This document shows, one piece after another, positions 1 through 8,102 of a stretch of 45,704 nt of DNA (the stretch's first letter is position 1; the number at the start of each line of letters is the position of its first letter). The position numbers and the translations under genes were made by a program. The DNA comes from Oscillospiraceae bacterium (GTDB taxonomy: Bacteria; Bacillota; Clostridia; Oscillospirales; Oscillospiraceae). Below the pieces are notes generated by a model that was not told the DNA's origin, did no database searches, and was given only the letters and a program-made list of their open reading frames with translations. The stretch is from assembly GCA_009782435.1 (NCBI GenBank), contig WRJA01000007.1, positions 1-45,704 on the forward strand, given 5' to 3'.

Positions 1-131
1 TACGGCCTTATGCGGGTTATCTTCCCATCGCTCGAGTCGACCACGGATATGGGCCCGCCGTGCTGACCGATAAGACTTGTCCCTTTGAACGTCTTTTGCT
101 CGGCCTTGATATCGATGCGCTCTTGCTTCAT
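1..131 (-). CDS. Molybdopterin oxidoreductase large subunit, transhydroxylase/dehydroxylase-like, N-terminal fragment truncated by the window edge
   Basis: Reverse complement from ATG at 131 reads MKQERIDIKAEQKTFKGTSLIGQHGGPISVVDSSDGKITRIRP, open to the edge. GGAGGG Shine-Dalgarno upstream. The GGP-x-VVD-x-DGKI-x-RIRP pattern matches the N-terminus of the 4539..7211 protein (SGGIFGASPSAVDVKDGKIIRIRP). No N-terminal Cys. Not in the ORF track. Confidence 0.75.
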   Translation of the reverse strand, partial: MKQERIDIKAEQKTFKGTSLIGQHGGPISVVDSSDGKITRIRP

Positions 132-149
132 TTCTTCCCTCCTTATCCC

Positions 150-716
150 TTACCGGTCTTTTATCGGGACGCAGTTTTCCGATAGTTTTATGCCGAGATC
201 CAAGGCTTTCAGATTCAGGTCGAGATAGTTTTTCGGCGCCCAGTCTTTTACGAAGGAGAGCATGTTGTCAAAACTGACGACGCCGGTGAGTTTTTGCGTT
301 ATCGACAGGCCGACGACGGAGGTCAAAGCGATGTTTCCGACCTCTTTTTCGGTTTCGTTGATGATGGGCATGGAATACACGGTTTTGCCCGTAATATCCC
401 CGAGGTCGGTGACGAGATTCGAATCCGCGACGACGACGGCGTTGGGTTTAAGCCTGCTCATATATAAGCTGTAGGGCCGCTGATCGGTGAAAAAGCAAAA
501 ATCGATTGCGGTGGCGTGAGAGAACAATACCGGATCGTCCGAGATGATTATGTCGACTTTTGTCGCTCCGCCGCGCACGGCGGCAGTGTAGGTCGGGCTG
601 GCCGTGGCGTGTTTGTTTTCAAGCTTCACGGCTATCCGGCAAAGCAAAAGGCCGGCGGTAACGAGGCCCTGACCTCCGATGGCGCCGTATCGGACTTCAA
701 ATTTCACGCCGCTCAC
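150..716 (-). CDS. 2-oxoacid:ferredoxin oxidoreductase gamma subunit
   Basis: Protein with RYGAIGGQGLVTAGLLL typical of the gamma subunit; overlaps the upstream beta gene by 4 nt. Confidence 0.9.
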   Translation of the reverse strand: MSGVKFEVRYGAIGGQGLVTAGLLLCRIAVKLENKHATASPTYTAAVRGGATKVDIIISDDPVLFSHATAIDFCFFTDQRPYSLYMSRLKPNAVVVADSNLVTDLGDITGKTVYSMPIINETEKEVGNIALTSVVGLSITQKLTGVVSFDNMLSFVKDWAPKNYLDLNLKALDLGIKLSENCVPIKDR

Positions 717-1552
717 CTCCTTTTCGCCGCGTCTTTGGCCGCGGGTACAAGCGTGTTGAAATACATGTCGGTGTATTCGGGAACGTCGTTTTTCCGGACG
801 AGGATACCGAGAGGCAGTTTTCCCTTTTTTTCATCGTCCTGCATTTTGCCGGCGTCTTCAAGAGGATATGTTATCTTTTTTAAGTAGTCCATCATTTCCA
901 TGGGCGAGCGCATTTTGTTGCGGCTGCCGAGATTGACGTGGCAGTTGCACAAAAGTTCGAGCGCGGCGAAGCCGTCGTGCTCAAAGGCCTGTCTCATGAC
1001 CCCTTTGATCTTCGGCAGCCTCGACGCCGATTCGCGGGCTACAAAAGAGGCGCCCGCCCCTTTGAGCAGTTCCGCGATGTCGAAGTTGGGCTCGTAATTG
1101 CCGTAGGTCGAGGTCTCGGTGTAAAAACCGGGGGGGGTCGTGGGCGAGAGCTGGCCGCCGGTCATCCCGTATATGCCGTTGTTCACGAGGATGAGCTTTA
1201 TGCCGATATTCCTTCTCGCCGCGTGTATCAAATGATTTCCGCCTATGGCGCACGAGTCGCCGTCGCCGGATATGACTATGACGGTTTTGTCGGGACAAGA
1301 GAGCTTTATGCCGGTAGCGAAAGTCAGAGCCCTCCCGTGAGTTGTGTGCAGCGAGCAGGTGTTAAAGTAGTTTGACATCCTGCCCGAACAGCCTATGCCC
1401 GAGACGATCGCCGCGTCGTTAGGGTCGATCCCCATTTCGCTCAAAACGATCGCAATGGTTTTTATAATAAAACCGTCGGCGCAGCCCGGGCATAAGGTCG
1501 TGGGGAAATATCCGTAGCGTATGTATTTTTCGTAATCTTTTTTTTCTCTCAT
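713..1552 (-). CDS. 2-oxoacid:ferredoxin oxidoreductase beta subunit (TPP-binding)
   Basis: CPGCADG, GIGCSGR, SGDGDSCAIGGNHLIHAARRN (TPP/Mg motif), NNGIYGMTGGQ. Confidence 0.93.
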   Translation of the reverse strand: MREKKDYEKYIRYGYFPTTLCPGCADGFIIKTIAIVLSEMGIDPNDAAIVSGIGCSGRMSNYFNTCSLHTTHGRALTFATGIKLSCPDKTVIVISGDGDSCAIGGNHLIHAARRNIGIKLILVNNGIYGMTGGQLSPTTPPGFYTETSTYGNYEPNFDIAELLKGAGASFVARESASRLPKIKGVMRQAFEHDGFAALELLCNCHVNLGSRNKMRSPMEMMDYLKKITYPLEDAGKMQDDEKKGKLPLGILVRKNDVPEYTDMYFNTLVPAAKDAAKRR

Positions 1553-1618
1553 ATTCTCCTCCGAACGGCGCGCAAAGCCGTGTGATATGCGGGAAAACGC
1601 GTTTTTTGCCGTTATCCC

Positions 1619-2752
1619 TCAAACCTTGAATACGCGCCTTATTTCTTCCTCGATTTTTTGCGGCGTGAAAGGTATGCCGGTGGCCCGAAGCAGCGCCTTC
1701 GCATCGACTCCGTGAGGCCCCGCCGTCCTTTCGATCTCATATTTCAGCTGACCCATGTTCAGTTCGACGGTCAAAACTTTTTTTATTCTCCCGAAATATT
1801 TTTTGAGCGGTTCCTCCGGGAACGGCCAAATCGTCAAAGGTTTGAACAGGCCGACTTTTACGCCCTGTTTTCTCATGTTGACGACCGTTTCCTCAGCGGC
1901 CCTCGCGGATACTCCTGCGGCAAATATCATAATATCGGCGTCGTCCAGCATCACGGCTTTATATTTGACGATATCGTCGAGGTGCATATATATTTTTTCC
2001 ATCCGGAGCTTCTGCATCTTATCAACGATATCCGGCTCAATGGTCGGCCAGCCGTGCCGCTCATGCTCCAGGCTTTCGATGTTGATGGGATAGCCCTCAA
2101 AAAAGTCGACTCTCGCCGGCAATTCCCCGAGTTCCCTGTCGTATACGTTCAAATCGACCGGCGGCTTGGCTTTTTTATCGTAGATCTCAATGTCTTTCGC
2201 GTCCGGCAGGCTGACGTCCTCCAAAACCTTTCCCAGGACTTCGTCCATCAAAATGATCACCGGCGTCATATATTTCTGCGCCAGATTAAAAGCCCTGACA
2301 GTTTCGTCGAAGATCTCCGAAGCCAAAGCCGGATACAGGGCTATTATGGGATAGTCGCCGTGCGAGCCCCATCTGGCCTGCATGATATCCGACTGCGAGG
2401 GCTTGGTCGGAAGCCCGGTCGAAGGCCCCCCTCTCATGACGTTGAGTATGACGACGGGAACCTCGATCATGGCGGCCATGCCTATATGCTCGTTCATCAG
2501 GGAGATACCGGGGCCGCTTGTCGCCGTCATGGCCTTTCTGCCGGTGAGAGCCGCGCCGATACAAGCCCCGAGGGAAGATATCTCGTCTTCCATCTGTATG
2601 AAGATGTTGCCCGTTCTCGGCATATGCACGGACATATACTGCGCCACTTCCGACGAGGGCGTTATGGGATAACCCCCGTAAAAATCGCATCCCGCGGCTA
2701 AAGCCGCTTCGGCGACGATATGGTTTCCCTGAAGTATTTCGATTCTTCCCAT
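1619..2752 (-). CDS. 2-oxoacid:ferredoxin oxidoreductase alpha subunit
   Basis: GNHIVAEAALAAGCDFYGGYPITPSSEVAQYM and TSGPGISLMNEHIGMA typical of KorA/VorA-type subunits. Confidence 0.93.
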   Translation of the reverse strand: MGRIEILQGNHIVAEAALAAGCDFYGGYPITPSSEVAQYMSVHMPRTGNIFIQMEDEISSLGACIGAALTGRKAMTATSGPGISLMNEHIGMAAMIEVPVVILNVMRGGPSTGLPTKPSQSDIMQARWGSHGDYPIIALYPALASEIFDETVRAFNLAQKYMTPVIILMDEVLGKVLEDVSLPDAKDIEIYDKKAKPPVDLNVYDRELGELPARVDFFEGYPINIESLEHERHGWPTIEPDIVDKMQKLRMEKIYMHLDDIVKYKAVMLDDADIMIFAAGVSARAAEETVVNMRKQGVKVGLFKPLTIWPFPEEPLKKYFGRIKKVLTVELNMGQLKYEIERTAGPHGVDAKALLRATGIPFTPQKIEEEIRRVFKV

Positions 2753-2755
2753 GCG

Positions 2756-3070
2756 CTACACCGCCTTTTTTTCGGGGTCTTCGGTTTTGTACGCGAAAAT
2801 CGCGAAATCCGGACAGATCATCTCGCACATGCCGCAGCCGCTGCAATAATCGGGGCCGTCTATCTCGACTTCAACTCCCCACCTGTTGTCCGGGGCTTCG
2901 CGAAAAAGCAAAACGCCGGTCGGGCACGCGTCTATGCAAAGGCCGCAGCCTTTGCAAAAATGCGGCTCTATAACCGCTTTGCCTTTTTTTGCCGGGTTCT
3001 TGATCTTTGCTCTTCTGGCAAGAGCTTCCTCGTTTATCTTGTGATCGTCCCTGCTCATAGTATCCCTCAT
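2756..3070 (-). CDS. 2x[4Fe-4S] ferredoxin / delta subunit of the 2-oxoacid oxidoreductase
   Basis: Two motifs, CKGCGLCIDACP and CSGCGMCEMICP; first gene of the oxidoreductase operon. Confidence 0.9.
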   Translation of the reverse strand: MRDTMSRDDHKINEEALARRAKIKNPAKKGKAVIEPHFCKGCGLCIDACPTGVLLFREAPDNRWGVEVEIDGPDYCSGCGMCEMICPDFAIFAYKTEDPEKKAV

Positions 3071-3160
3071 TTATAATATAAAGTGTTGATTTGATATCGG
3101 ATTATATACCGGCGGCGGACATAATTCAACGGCGGGGGCGGCGAATATCTGTCCCCGGCG

Positions 3161-3871
3161 TCAGGCCGCTCTCGAGGGGATGGGCGTTACGGGAGGGTCG
3201 GGCAGCTCAAATACGCTCTCCTCCCTGAAAACCGCCACTATGCGGTTGTCGCTGGTGCCCGTCGCCGGATTGAACGGCGCTTTACAGGTGATCATCGTCA
3301 CTTTCGCCTCGCCGCTCAAGTCCATTATTTGACTCGCGGGCGCCGTGGCCAAAGCGTAGACGAATACGCTCTCGAGCCGGAAAATAAGGCTTGTTTCGTC
3401 GTCGTAAACGATCTCCATCTCGTCGCCTGGCTCCAAGCTGTCCAGTTCAAGCAGCTGCCCTCTGACGCCTGCCCACCAATTGTGGCCTCCGAACAGGGAG
3501 TTCCCTTCGTTGCCCGGTATCGAGCTCTCGAGCCACCACGATATCACGTCGGCGGAGGGCACTATTCCCATCGAGTTGGCCTTTATGTCGGTTTCAGTGC
3601 CGCGGATCTCGGCGTCGACGCCGAGGGCGGGTATATACATATGTACGGGCAGCGCCTCGATCGGCGGCTTTTCGGGTTCCGGCTCGGGCGTCGGTTCCGG
3701 GGTCGGCTCCGGGGTCGGGGACGGAGTCGGCTCGGGCGTTATATACGGGGTTTCGGGCGCCGGCGTTTCCGGTACGGGCTCCTCTGCGCCGCAGGCCGCA
3801 GCGCAAATCACAAAGAGCGCCGCGAGTAAAATGACCGTCGGTGTTTTATGTGCCGGTTTCCTCATATCCAT
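3161..3871 (-). CDS. Sortase family protein with Pro/Thr/Glu-rich spacer and lipoprotein-like N-terminus
   Basis: Catalytic His in GGHNWW, Cys in VTMITCKAPFN, Arg in DNRIVAVFRE; N-terminus ALFVICAAACG followed by TPEPTPEPTPEP repeats. Confidence 0.85.
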   Translation of the reverse strand: MDMRKPAHKTPTVILLAALFVICAAACGAEEPVPETPAPETPYITPEPTPSPTPEPTPEPTPEPEPEKPPIEALPVHMYIPALGVDAEIRGTETDIKANSMGIVPSADVISWWLESSIPGNEGNSLFGGHNWWAGVRGQLLELDSLEPGDEMEIVYDDETSLIFRLESVFVYALATAPASQIMDLSGEAKVTMITCKAPFNPATGTSDNRIVAVFREESVFELPDPPVTPIPSRAA

Positions 3872-3989
3872 AACGCGATCATTATATGTTATGCGGATAT
3901 CAATGTAAATACACTTTCATCTTTCATTGTGCAAACATTTGTGTTATTCTGTCGTCATAATCATTCCGGAATGAACGGGAGGTGTTCCG

Positions 3990-4394
3990 ATGATAAGCGT
4001 TACGTCGGATATGCTGACGCATGTCAAACTGATCGACGAGCAGCACCATGAATTGTTTAACCGCATAAACGCCGTTGAATCGATGGGAGCGGCGCCGGAT
4101 GAGAAAAAAAAGACGGAAGAAACGCTGGATTTTCTCGGCTCATACATAGTCAAGCATTTTGAGGAGGAGGAGGAGATCCAGCTCGAAACCGGGTATCCTC
4201 AGCACAGATGGCATCATGAGATGCACTCCTGGTATATCGCGGAGTATCATAAACTGAGGAAGGAATACAACGAAAACGGCTTTTCGGAGCAGTTTTCGCA
4301 TTTGCTCAACGAATCGATCATGAAATGGTTCGTCAGACATGTCAAACATGTCGACGTTGAGCTCGGCAAATATGTCCGCGCTCACCTAAAATGA
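3990..4394 (+). CDS. Bacteriohemerythrin
   Basis: IDEQHHEL, HFEEEEE, HHEMH and HVKHVD ligand pattern of hemerythrin; 134 aa. Confidence 0.9.
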   Translation: MISVTSDMLTHVKLIDEQHHELFNRINAVESMGAAPDEKKKTEETLDFLGSYIVKHFEEEEEIQLETGYPQHRWHHEMHSWYIAEYHKLRKEYNENGFSEQFSHLLNESIMKWFVRHVKHVDVELGKYVRAHLK

Positions 4395-4450
4395 CTTTTT
4401 TCACGCCGGCGAAAACGGGATAAAATTTGCGCCGCAGGCGAAATAATGTC

Positions 4451-4479
4451 TTGACCGGACCTTTTGCATGATATATAAT
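4451..4479 (+). promoter_or_regulatory. Predicted sigma-A-type promoter for the molybdoenzyme operon
   Basis: TTGACC (4451-4456), 17-nt spacer, TATAAT (4474-4479), about 60 nt upstream of the GTG start. Confidence 0.75.
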
Positions 4480-4538
4480 CACTTCACATCGACTGCAAAA
4501 AATCACAGTTTTAATTCATATACAAAGGAGGTAGTTTA

Positions 4539-7211
4539 GTGTCAGCGAACAAGAATCCCAAGTCGTCCGTCGGGACTGCGCCCGCAGCCGTCGGCGCCGA
4601 CAAAACCGTTGTCAAAGCGCTCGGTCTGAGCGGAGGCATATTCGGCGCCTCGCCCAGCGCGGTTGACGTCAAGGACGGAAAGATCATCCGCATAAGACCG
4701 TTGCATTGGGGAGCGAAATACGATTTCAATACGTTTAACCCCTGGAAGATCACGCGCAACGGCAAGACCTTTGAACCGCTGCATAAATCAACGCCGGCTC
4801 CCTGGAGCCTCGCGTACAAGAAGAGGGCGTATTCTCCCAACCGGGTGAAATATCCTCTCAAACGCGTCGACTGGGATCCCAAAGGAGAGCGCAACACTCA
4901 AAACCGCGGCAAGAGCAAGTTCGTCCGCATCTCATGGGATGAGGCGACCGATATTATTGCCGCCGAGATCAAACGCGTACACAAAGAATACGGGCCGCTT
5001 GCCATTTTGGTGCAGGGAGACGGACACGGCGAATGCAAGATGATCCACGCTCCTCACGGATGCTCAACGCTGCTCTTCGATAAGATGGGCGGATTTACCC
5101 AGCAGATCAGGAACCCGGACAGCTGGGAAGGTTGGTATTGGGGCTCCAAGCACGTTTGGGGCAAAGGCTTCATCGGTATGATGGCGCCCGCCGACAACTG
5201 CGTCAAGGACGTCTGCGAGCACAGCGACATGGTCGTTATGTGGGGCGGCGACCCCGAGACCACGCACTGGGGCTTCCGCGGACAGCTTGCCAGCCGTCTG
5301 CTCTACTACTGGACGGAAGTCGGAATCAAGCAGATATACATCTGCCCCGACCTCAACTATTCAGCCTGTATCCACGCCGACAAATGGATACCGATACTGC
5401 CCAACACCGACGCCGCCATGCAGCTCGCCATTATTTACACCTGGATAAAAGAAGGCACTTACGACAAAAAATATGTCGAGACCCATACGGTGGGCTTCGA
5501 CAAGATCAAGGCGTACGCGCTCGGCGAAGTCGACGGCGTACCCAAGACGCCGGCGTGGGCCGCTCCCAAATGCGGAGTCCCGAGCCGCATAATCAAAGCC
5601 TTGGCCAGAGACTGGGCCAAAAAGACCGTTACCATCGGCCACTATTTCGCCGGCGGTATGGCGCGCGGACCTTTCTCACACGAGCCCGCAAGGCTTGAGT
5701 GCGTCATTCTCGGCATGCAGGGACTCGGCAAGCCGGGCGTGCATCAGGTACAGGTCGCCTACACCGGCATGCCCAAGAACGTCCTTGCCGGCGGTAAGGA
5801 CCACATGGGTACTTTCGCGAAATTGGAAGGCACGCCGGCAGGCGAGCGCCTCCTGAAGCCGCACAGGGGAACACCCACAGCTTGGGGCAAGCAAATGATC
5901 CCCAAGACCCTGATAGAAGAAGCCATCAGAAAAGGAACGGTCGACTTCTGGGGTACCGGCGGACACGAGGAAGACACAAGCGACCAATACAAAAAATATA
6001 CATATCCGAACATCAAGAAGGACGGCACCCGCGAGACCGAGATACATATGATGTGGACCGACACGCCCTGCCGCCAGACCTGCTGGAACTGCGGCAACGA
6101 TGTGGCGCTCGACTCGCGCAATCCCAAGATCGAGTGCATAGTGGCACAGCATCCGTGGCTGGAGAACGACTGCCTGTTCGCGGACATAATCCTGCCGACG
6201 AACACCACCCTCGAAGTGAACGACATTTCGCCCTGCCTGCGCGACGGCGACAGCTTCCAGAGCGTCCTCTACATGAAGAAAGCCATCGAGCCGATCGGCG
6301 AATCCAAGAGCGACTTTGAAGCCATTGTCGAAGTGGCTAAAAAGCTCGGAATGGAAAAAGAAGTCACCGAGGGCTTCTCAGTGGAAGATCTTGTCAAAGA
6401 GACCTACAGCGGTATGCAGTTCGACAAGATAGTGCCTTGGGAAGAATTCAACGAAAAGGACTACATGGTCCTTCCGGTCGCCAAGGATTGGGAAAAATGG
6501 CCCGCCGGTCTTTATAACTTCTGGAAAGACCCGGTCAAAAACCCGCTGCCCACGCCCACCGGAAAGCTGGAGTTCTATTCCGAGAGCTTGGCGAAGGCTT
6601 TCCCGGACGACGAGGAGCGCCCGCCATATCCGCAGTGGATAGAAAAGGGCATCACTCACGACGAGCGTATATCGAGCAAGAGAGCTCAGGCTTATCCGCT
6701 TTTGGTCCTCTCAAACCACGGCAGATGGAGGACCCACGCTCAGGCCGACGACATTCCCTGGAGCAAGGAAGCGGTCACGGGCAAGGTCAGGGGATATGAC
6801 GGATACCTCTATGAGCCCGCTTGGGTAAACCCAGGAGACGCCGAAGCCAGAGGAATAAAAGACGGCGATGTCATCAGGGTGTACAACGAGCGCGGCAGCG
6901 TGCTTTGCGGAGCCCGGGTGTTTGAGAGGATCATGCCCGGAGCGGTTTCCATCGACCACGGCGCCCGCGTCGATTTCATCATACCCGGTAAAGTGGACCG
7001 CGGCGGCGCCATCAACCTCATAACTCCCGAAGGACTCACGTCCCGTCACGCTGCCGGCCAAGCCACCACGGCGTTTTTGGTCGAGATCGAGCGTGTCAAA
7101 GCGAAAGATTGGGACGAGTGGAGAAGAGACTATCCCGACGCTTTCGAGCGTGAATACGACGCGGCCTCCGGATTGAAATTCAACGCTTGGGTCGTAGGAG
7201 GGACGAAATAA
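4539..7211 (+). CDS. Molybdopterin oxidoreductase large subunit, pyrogallol-phloroglucinol transhydroxylase / catechol dehydroxylase-like
   Basis: GTG start with AAAGGAGG. Motifs ISWDEATDIIAAEI, NPDSWEGWYWGS, DPETTHWG, ADIILPTNTTLE, DAEARGIKDGDVIRVYNERGSV. Lacks an N-terminal Cys cluster motif. The NPDSWEGW segment resembles the Mo-Ser ligand region of Pelobacter transhydroxylase as remembered. Confidence 0.85.
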   Translation: MSANKNPKSSVGTAPAAVGADKTVVKALGLSGGIFGASPSAVDVKDGKIIRIRPLHWGAKYDFNTFNPWKITRNGKTFEPLHKSTPAPWSLAYKKRAYSPNRVKYPLKRVDWDPKGERNTQNRGKSKFVRISWDEATDIIAAEIKRVHKEYGPLAILVQGDGHGECKMIHAPHGCSTLLFDKMGGFTQQIRNPDSWEGWYWGSKHVWGKGFIGMMAPADNCVKDVCEHSDMVVMWGGDPETTHWGFRGQLASRLLYYWTEVGIKQIYICPDLNYSACIHADKWIPILPNTDAAMQLAIIYTWIKEGTYDKKYVETHTVGFDKIKAYALGEVDGVPKTPAWAAPKCGVPSRIIKALARDWAKKTVTIGHYFAGGMARGPFSHEPARLECVILGMQGLGKPGVHQVQVAYTGMPKNVLAGGKDHMGTFAKLEGTPAGERLLKPHRGTPTAWGKQMIPKTLIEEAIRKGTVDFWGTGGHEEDTSDQYKKYTYPNIKKDGTRETEIHMMWTDTPCRQTCWNCGNDVALDSRNPKIECIVAQHPWLENDCLFADIILPTNTTLEVNDISPCLRDGDSFQSVLYMKKAIEPIGESKSDFEAIVEVAKKLGMEKEVTEGFSVEDLVKETYSGMQFDKIVPWEEFNEKDYMVLPVAKDWEKWPAGLYNFWKDPVKNPLPTPTGKLEFYSESLAKAFPDDEERPPYPQWIEKGITHDERISSKRAQAYPLLVLSNHGRWRTHAQADDIPWSKEAVTGKVRGYDGYLYEPAWVNPGDAEARGIKDGDVIRVYNERGSVLCGARVFERIMPGAVSIDHGARVDFIIPGKVDRGGAINLITPEGLTSRHAAGQATTAFLVEIERVKAKDWDEWRRDYPDAFEREYDAASGLKFNAWVVGGTK

Positions 7212-8029
7212 TGGGAAAGAAAGTATTTGTCATCGATCTGGCCATCTGCAACGGCTGCTACTGCTGCCAATTCATGTGCAAGGACGAACACGCCGGCAAC
7301 GACTGGACGCCTGTAGCCAAGCCTCAGCCCGAGATAGGACAGTTTTGGGTAAAGCTTGACGAGCAGGTGCGCGGCACGGTCCCCAAGGTGAAGATGTGCT
7401 ACAAACCCCATATGTGCAACCATTGCGACAACGCTCCCTGCATGAAGTCCTGCAAAGTCAAAAAGGCCATATACAAGAGAGACGACGGCCTTGTGATCAT
7501 CGACCCGACAAAATGCACAGGCTGCAGAAACTGCGTTGACGCCTGCCCCTATGACGCGATATACTTCAACGAAGACCTTAATATCTCTCAAAAATGCACG
7601 GGCTGCGCGCATCTTATGGATAACGGCTGGACCGAGCCGAGATGCGCTGACGCCTGCCCGACATTGGCGCTTAAGCTGATGGATGAAGACGACGCGAAGA
7701 AACTCATCGAAGGCGCGGATGTGTGGATACCCGAACTCAAGAACAAGACGAAACCCAGAGTTTACTATCTCAACATGCCCAAGAAGTTCATCGCGGGCGC
7801 CGTCTACGATCCCGCCGCGGACGAGGTCATAATTGGCGCGGAATGCGTCCTTTCCGGCCCCGGCGGCAAGAAATACAACGCTGTCACCGACGCTTACGGC
7901 GATTTCTGGTTCGAAGGACTGCCCAACGGCAAGTATTCGCTGGAGATCAAGCATAAGGGAAAAGTCAAGAAACTGAACAATCTTGACACGACCAAGGCCG
8001 ACCTCAACGTAGGCGACATTGCGATGTGA
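7211..8029 (+). CDS. Four-cluster Fe-S subunit of the molybdoenzyme with C-terminal beta-sandwich-like domain
   Basis: Translationally coupled (TAATG at 7209-7213; the listed start 7187 is upstream). Motifs CNGCYCCQFMC, CNHCDNAPCMKSC, CTGCRNCVDACP, CTGCAH...CADACP. The C-terminal GAVYDPAADEVIIGAECVLSGPGGKKYNAVTDAYGDFWFEGLPNGKYSLEI resembles the C-terminal domain of the transhydroxylase beta subunit. Confidence 0.88.
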   Translation: MGKKVFVIDLAICNGCYCCQFMCKDEHAGNDWTPVAKPQPEIGQFWVKLDEQVRGTVPKVKMCYKPHMCNHCDNAPCMKSCKVKKAIYKRDDGLVIIDPTKCTGCRNCVDACPYDAIYFNEDLNISQKCTGCAHLMDNGWTEPRCADACPTLALKLMDEDDAKKLIEGADVWIPELKNKTKPRVYYLNMPKKFIAGAVYDPAADEVIIGAECVLSGPGGKKYNAVTDAYGDFWFEGLPNGKYSLEIKHKGKVKKLNNLDTTKADLNVGDIAM

Positions 8030-8054
8030 CCCTGTTGTGACCCAATAAAAAGGA

Positions 8055-8086
8055 CCGCCGCGCACTTCGGTGCGCGGCGGTTTTTT
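8055..8086 (+). terminator. Intrinsic terminator of the molybdoenzyme operon
   Basis: CCGCCGCGCAC-TTCG-GTGCGCGGCGG followed by TTTTTT; perfect 11-bp stem with a UUCG loop. Confidence 0.95.
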
Positions 8087-8102
8087 ATGCCGGAGCGGTT
8101 TT

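Noticed and set aside
1658-2701. 347-aa plus-strand ORF
   Set aside because: Lies antisense to a confidently identified oxidoreductase alpha subunit; Arg/His-rich shadow translation with no recognisable domain.
7130-8065. 311-aa minus-strand ORF
   Set aside because: Antisense to the Fe-S subunit gene, which has strong Cys motifs; shadow ORF of a GC-rich gene.
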